Source: JBOFOR01 sp051654865 (GTDB lineage: Bacteria > Bacillota > Clostridia > Peptostreptococcales > Peptostreptococcaceae). From it: a DNA stretch of 7,345 bases. Within the stretch, counting starts at the first letter, position 1. Each line of letters opens with the position of its first letter. Positions 6,334-7,345 of the stretch are shown piece by piece. The position numbers and the translations under genes are program-made. A model generated the notes under the pieces. The model did no database searches. It was not told the origin of the DNA and was given only the letters and a program-made list of their open reading frames with translations. Location of the stretch: positions 1 to 7,345 of the forward strand of contig JBOFYV010000134.1 of assembly GCA_051654865.1 (NCBI GenBank). The letters are read 5' to 3'.

Positions 6334-6498
6334 AATATAACTTTTATTATACGTAACGGAGCGAGAGCGGTTGTTATATGACCTGCACCGACTTTAAGCG
6401 ACTGCGTCGGCGATATGAGCAAAGCGAATTTTGCGCTAGCTGGAAGGAAAGGTCATATAACAACCGCTCTCGCGGACCCCGTAAATAAAATCTATATT
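6334..6498 (-). repeat. long structured hairpin element, copy C
   Basis: The inner stem is perfect over 24 bp (6361-6384 with 6450-6473) around a 65-nt loop (6385-6449). The outer stem pairs 6334-6339 with 6493-6498, 6342-6348 with 6484-6490 and 6350-6353 with 6480-6483. Further pairs at 6340, 6355, 6356 and 6357 are G-U only on the minus strand. The minus-strand loop starts TTCCTTCCAGCTAGCGCAAA and ends AAAGTCGGTGC, as in copy A, but carries about 37 extra bases holding two small hairpins (near 6399-6409 and 6419-6435). TCC precedes the inner arm where A has CCC. The right outer arm ends two bases before the ribosome site of the downstream regulator, so the plus-strand form could also lie in that gene's leader. 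Confidence 0.75.
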
Positions 6499-6500
6499 AA

Positions 6501-6509
6501 AGAGGTGAT
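6501..6509 (+). promoter_or_regulatory. ribosome binding site deciding the GTG start of the regulator
   Basis: AGAGGTGAT precedes GTG at 6513 at normal spacing. An in-frame TAA at 6498-6500 excludes a longer form, and the next in-frame ATG is codon 26, just before the cupin-like HHHDF segment. GTG is therefore the supported start. No convincing promoter for this gene was found upstream. Confidence 0.7.
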
Positions 6510-6512
6510 TTC

Positions 6513-7345
6513 GTGAAAAGAGATGATAATAAAGTTGGTTATTTATATGATGATTTTAAGTTTTTCCATATAAGAGATAAAAAAGATATGGAATTCGAAT
6601 ACCATCATCATGATTTTAGCAAAATCGTTATATTAATAGAAGGAAATGTAAACTACTACGTTGAGGGTAAGGGATATCACCTGAAACCATGGGATATTTT
6701 ATTTGTTAATAAAAACGAGATACACAAGCCCGTTATCGATCCTTCTAAGCATTATGAAAGAATCGTAATTTGGCTTAGTCCTAATTTTATGAATGGTATT
6801 AATTCCAATAATAGTAATCTACTACAATGTTTTGAATTAGCCTCTAAAAATAAATACAACTTACTTAGGTTAAATCTAAAATCTATTGATGATGTTAAAT
6901 CGCTGATTAATCAAATCAAAGCTTGTGATTATAATACTGAGTTTGGTAGCGATGTTTTAAAAAATGCTTTTTTCCTTCAGTTTATGGTTCTTATTAATCG
7001 TTTGTTTTTACAAAGTGAAAATAGCGAAAAAAATGATGATGTTATTTATGATGAGACTATTGAAAATTTATTGATTTATATAAATGATAATTTGAATAAT
7101 GATTTGTCTATTGATAAATTGGCTGATGAGTTTTTTACTAGTAAGTACTATTTAATGAGAAAGTTTAAATCCCAAACCGGAAGTTCTATTCATAATTATA
7201 TAGTTCAAAAAAGGTTGATTTTAGCTAAGTCACTTATTACTCAGGATTATAATATGAGTGATGTGTGTACTATGTGTGGTTTTAATGATTATTCTAGTTT
7301 TGTAAGAGCTTTTAAAAAAACTTACGGAATGTCTCCTAGAAACTA
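6513..7345 (+). CDS. AraC-family transcriptional regulator (last codons outside window)
   Basis: 277 codons are visible from the GTG start and the frame is open to the window end. The final complete codons encode GMSPRN, close to the usual C-terminus of the family, so only a few residues are missing; the last two bases (TA) could begin Tyr or a stop. The N-terminal part is cupin-like: a histidine cluster HHHDF at 31-35, then LIEGNVNYYVEG (41-52), HLKPWDILFVN (56-66) and a later histidine in NEIHKP (68-73), as in AraC-type ligand-binding domains. The C-terminal part has two helix-turn-helix units, about 198-222 (DLSIDKLADEFF to SQTG) and 248-271 (MSDVCTMCGFNDYSSFVRAF). It is cytosolic and DNA-binding, probably an activator responding to a small molecule, possibly a sugar. 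It diverges from murE, but the 617-base gap with hairpins gives no reason to assume it controls murE. Ligand and targets are unknown. Confidence 0.92.
   Translation, partial: MKRDDNKVGYLYDDFKFFHIRDKKDMEFEYHHHDFSKIVILIEGNVNYYVEGKGYHLKPWDILFVNKNEIHKPVIDPSKHYERIVIWLSPNFMNGINSNNSNLLQCFELASKNKYNLLRLNLKSIDDVKSLINQIKACDYNTEFGSDVLKNAFFLQFMVLINRLFLQSENSEKNDDVIYDETIENLLIYINDNLNNDLSIDKLADEFFTSKYYLMRKFKSQTGSSIHNYIVQKRLILAKSLITQDYNMSDVCTMCGFNDYSSFVRAFKKTYGMSPRN

Larger units (their letters stand above)
5896..6512. other. 617-base gene-free region with two opposed hairpin elements
   Basis: This region lies between the divergent murE and AraC-family genes. I see no believable coding sequence in it. In order it holds the murE leader and promoter-like -10 (to about 5962), element B on the plus strand (6012-6212), a GC-centred palindrome (6244-6304), element C on the minus strand (6334-6498), and the ribosome site of the regulator. 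B and C face each other across the palindrome. Most of the region is inverted-repeat sequence, which is unusual for a simple divergent promoter region. Confidence 0.75.

Noticed and set aside
6385..6410. Resemblance of GCACCGAC...GTCGG to the terminal hairpin of a Cas9 tracrRNA
   Set aside because: No repeats with spacers, no cas genes and no anti-repeat are present; the match is a short GC-rich hairpin only.

Overview
The window comes from a low-GC Gram-positive bacterium. Codons are strongly A/T-ending, Shine-Dalgarno sites are of the GGAGG/GGTGAT type, and the proteins look clostridial. The Peptostreptococcaceae (Clostridioides, Paraclostridium or Romboutsia type) is my best guess, from general resemblance only.

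Layout. Positions 1-2885 (minus strand) hold a tight three-gene operon, read from right to left: an ATP-grasp ligase of the D-aspartate ligase type (2885-1671), an aspartate/glutamate racemase (1658-951), and a second MurE-like Mur ligase (949 to beyond position 1, 3' part missing). Positions 2886-3174 are a gene-free gap with a rho-independent terminator (2929-2960) and a large hairpin element (copy A). Positions 3175-5895 (minus strand) hold a second transcription unit: murE of the diaminopimelate type (5895-4441), followed 12 nt later by a dicarboxylate/amino-acid:cation symporter (4428-3175). Positions 5896-6512 are a 617-base gene-free region with a likely murE promoter, two more copies of the hairpin element in opposite orientations (B and C), and a GC-rich palindrome between them. 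From 6513 to the window end (plus strand) there is an AraC-family regulator that lacks only its last codons and starts with GTG.

How the genes may work together. Asp racemase, D-Asp ligase and a MurE paralogue with lysine-type features are the set expected for a peptidoglycan with L-lysine at position 3 and a D-aspartate cross-bridge. They sit beside a MurE carrying the DNPR motif of diaminopimelate-adding enzymes. The window may therefore encode two stem-peptide chemistries next to each other. This is inference from motifs and gene order.

The most unusual content is the non-coding family A/B/C. Each copy has an outer imperfect stem, a short asymmetric internal loop, an inner stem with 24-26-base arms, and a shared apical-loop sequence. 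The inner arms differ between copies yet pair perfectly (A, C) or almost so (B). In all three, every G-U pair I found in the outer and inner stems (10 of 10) forms on only one strand, and that strand carries the loop in the same orientation in each copy. This points to a structured RNA, not only a DNA palindrome. I do not recognise it as a described RNA family.
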